Source of the DNA: an uncultured Oscillospiraceae bacterium | GTDB taxonomy: Bacteria; Bacillota; Clostridia; Oscillospirales; Oscillospiraceae | Reading direction: 5' to 3' | Assembly: GCA_900758955.1 (NCBI GenBank) | Contig: CAAETL010000007.1 | Coordinates: 1-14,975, forward strand | Length of the DNA stretch: 14,975 bases | In this document: piece by piece, positions 13,550 to 14,975 of the stretch | How positions within the stretch are numbered: position 1 is the stretch's first letter | How the letters are laid out: the number at the start of each line of letters is the position of its first letter | Program-made: the position numbers and the translations under genes | Notes under the pieces: generated by a model | The model's database searches: none | The model's input: the letters and a program-made list of their open reading frames with translations, nothing else | Told to the model about the DNA's origin: nothing

Positions 13550-13575
13550 TTGCAGTTGGAAGGAGACCATTTTCC

Positions 13576-14934
13576 ATGGATCGAATCAAGCCCCGCACCC
13601 TCTCAGGTTTTCTGGAGCTGACCCCTGCCCGGCAGATGCAGTTTGACCGGATGCGGGATACGCTGGCAAGCACCTATGCCCTTTACGGGTTTACCCCTTT
13701 GGATACCCCCCTCATTGAGGCCTCCGACGTGCTTCTTGCCAAGGGCGGCGGCGAAACGGAGAAGCAAATTTATCGCTTTACCAAGGGCGACGCCGACCTC
13801 TCTCTTCGCTTTGATCTCACCGTTCCCCTGGCCAAATATGTGGCCCTCCATTATAACGACCTCTCCTTCCCGTTCCGTCGCTTTCAGATCGGTAAGGTCT
13901 ATCGGGGGGAGCGCGCCCAGCGAGGGCGGTTTCGGGAGTTTTATCAGGCGGATATCGACATCATTGGCGACGGCAAGCTGGATATTGTAAACGAGGCGGA
14001 AATTCCCGCCATCATCTACCAGGCGTTTACAGCCCTGGGGCTGAAGCGCTTCCGCATTCGGGTAAATAATCGGAAAATTCTCAACGGTTTTTACGCGATG
14101 CAGGGCCTGTCCGAGCTGTCCCAAGAGGTCATGCGTACCGTGGACAAGCTGGATAAAATCGGCCCTGATAACGTGCGCGATTTGCTCCTGGATCTGGGCG
14201 TCACCGCCCAGGCTGCCGCGGAAGTGCTGCATTTCATCGCCATTGGCGGCTCCAACGCGGAGGTGCTCACTGCCCTGGCCGAGTATCGCGGCAAAAACGA
14301 GCTCTTCGATCAGGGCCTCACAGAGCTTACCACCGTGGTGAAGTATCTGGCGGACTTTGGTGTTCCGGAAGAGAACTTCGCCGTTGACTTGACTATTGCC
14401 CGGGGTTTGGACTATTACACCGGTACGGTCTATGAGACCGCCATGCTGGACCACCCCGAGATCGGTTCCATCTGCTCAGGCGGCCGCTACGATAACCTGG
14501 CGGAGTACTACACCGAGAAAAAGCTGCCCGGCGTGGGCATCTCCATCGGTCTGACCCGGCTGTTTTATGTGCTGGGGGAACAGGGTTACCTCAATGATGA
14601 CCTGCTCACTTCCCCCGCCGACGTGCTGGTGCTCCCTATGACGGAGGATTTCAGCGCGGCCATCGCCTTTGCCACCAGTCTGCGCCGGGTGGGCATCCGC
14701 ACGCAAATCTACACTGAGGCGAAAAAGTTTAAGGCTAAGATGAATTACGCCAATCAGATTGGCGTGCCCTTTGTGGCCTTCTTAGGGGAGGATGAGATTG
14801 CGTCTTCCTCCGTCTCCATCAAAAATATGCGTACCGGTGACCAGGAGACCATCCCCCTGGAGGCTGCATCGGAAAAAATTTTTATGGCCATCGCTCAATT
14901 GGGGGGCGGTGCGCCCATTCGGGAAAAAGAGTAA
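13576..14934 (+). CDS. hisS: Histidyl-tRNA synthetase, archaeal/eukaryotic-like type
   Basis: Class II synthetase charging tRNA-His. Seen in 452 residues: LRFDLTVPLAKYVA at 77-90, motif 2 RRFQIGKVYRGERAQRGRFR from 101 with FYQADIDIIG at 122-131, the HisRS-specific IARGLDYYTGTVYE at 274-287, motif 3 region SGGRYDNL at 301-308 with GVGISIGLTRL, and a C-terminal anticodon-binding domain about 345-440 (VLVLPMTEDFSAAIAFA; KKFKAKMNYANQIGVPF). LRFDLTVP and FYQADxDIIG resemble the eukaryotic/archaeal-type HisRS rather than the LRPEGTA and QxGxExxG forms of E. coli or Bacillus. AGGAG lies 10 bases before ATG. It stands behind a terminator and is probably its own transcript. The window ends 41 bases after its stop; aspS often follows but is not in view. 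Confidence 0.95.
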   Translation: MDRIKPRTLSGFLELTPARQMQFDRMRDTLASTYALYGFTPLDTPLIEASDVLLAKGGGETEKQIYRFTKGDADLSLRFDLTVPLAKYVALHYNDLSFPFRRFQIGKVYRGERAQRGRFREFYQADIDIIGDGKLDIVNEAEIPAIIYQAFTALGLKRFRIRVNNRKILNGFYAMQGLSELSQEVMRTVDKLDKIGPDNVRDLLLDLGVTAQAAAEVLHFIAIGGSNAEVLTALAEYRGKNELFDQGLTELTTVVKYLADFGVPEENFAVDLTIARGLDYYTGTVYETAMLDHPEIGSICSGGRYDNLAEYYTEKKLPGVGISIGLTRLFYVLGEQGYLNDDLLTSPADVLVLPMTEDFSAAIAFATSLRRVGIRTQIYTEAKKFKAKMNYANQIGVPFVAFLGEDEIASSSVSIKNMRTGDQETIPLEAASEKIFMAIAQLGGGAPIREKE

Positions 14935-14975
14935 CTGCGTCGCTGTGTTGGCACAAACAGGACTCCCACAGAAAG

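Noticed and set aside
1..14975. CRISPR array, insertion sequences, rRNA or tRNA genes
   Set aside because: No regularly spaced repeats, transposase genes, terminal inverted repeats or tRNA-like cloverleaf sequences were seen on either strand.

Overview
The window reads as a chromosomal segment of a GC-rich, low-motility-type gut Clostridia, most likely of the Oscillospiraceae (Flavonifractor / Pseudoflavonifractor / Lawsonibacter-like). The basis is protein style (clostridial c-di-GMP sensor architecture, clostridial MgsA-type C-terminus), sigma-A-like promoters, AGGAGG-type ribosome binding sites, and a Firmicutes-type parABS locus with perfect consensus parS sites. Genus assignment is an inference. 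parABS and parS sites suggest the region lies on the origin-proximal part of the chromosome, but no DnaA-box cluster is visible.

Layout. (1) 105-950, minus: a tyrosine recombinase, alone, with no visible att repeats. (2) 1220-5392, plus: a two-gene signalling operon with its own strong promoter, encoding a free-standing Hpt phosphotransfer protein and a 1268-residue response regulator that carries both an HD-GYP phosphodiesterase domain and a GGDEF diguanylate cyclase domain plus PAS and GAF sensors; it ends in a clear intrinsic terminator. (3) 5493-6921: a perfect parS, a strong promoter, an MFS transporter whose best start is a TTG, and a terminator. (4) 6964-10706: promoter, parA, parB, an unrecognised membrane-anchored coiled-coil protein overlapping parB, a second perfect parS, and serS. 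(5) 10788-12164: mscL, an unlisted-size 58-residue membrane protein, and rsmG, closely packed. (6) 12240-13410: a MinD-like ATPase that lacks the C-terminal membrane-targeting helix, followed by an MgsA-family protein whose catalytic residues are replaced; then a terminator. (7) 13576-14934: hisS, of the archaeal/eukaryotic-like sequence type, preceded by a second hairpin-plus-T-tract.

How they work together. parA, parB, the membrane protein and the two bracketing parS sites form a chromosome segregation module, and the third protein is a candidate membrane partner. The Hpt/response-regulator pair is the tail of a phosphorelay whose kinase is elsewhere and whose output is c-di-GMP turnover. 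The MinD-like and MgsA-like pair keeps the gene order of the clostridial min-mgsA neighbourhood, but both proteins look altered from their textbook function, making this pair the best candidate here for an undescribed role. serS, hisS and rsmG are translation housekeeping genes. The only stretches without genes are 1-104, the 269-base divergent region 951-1219, and short intergenic gaps; none exceeds 300 bases.
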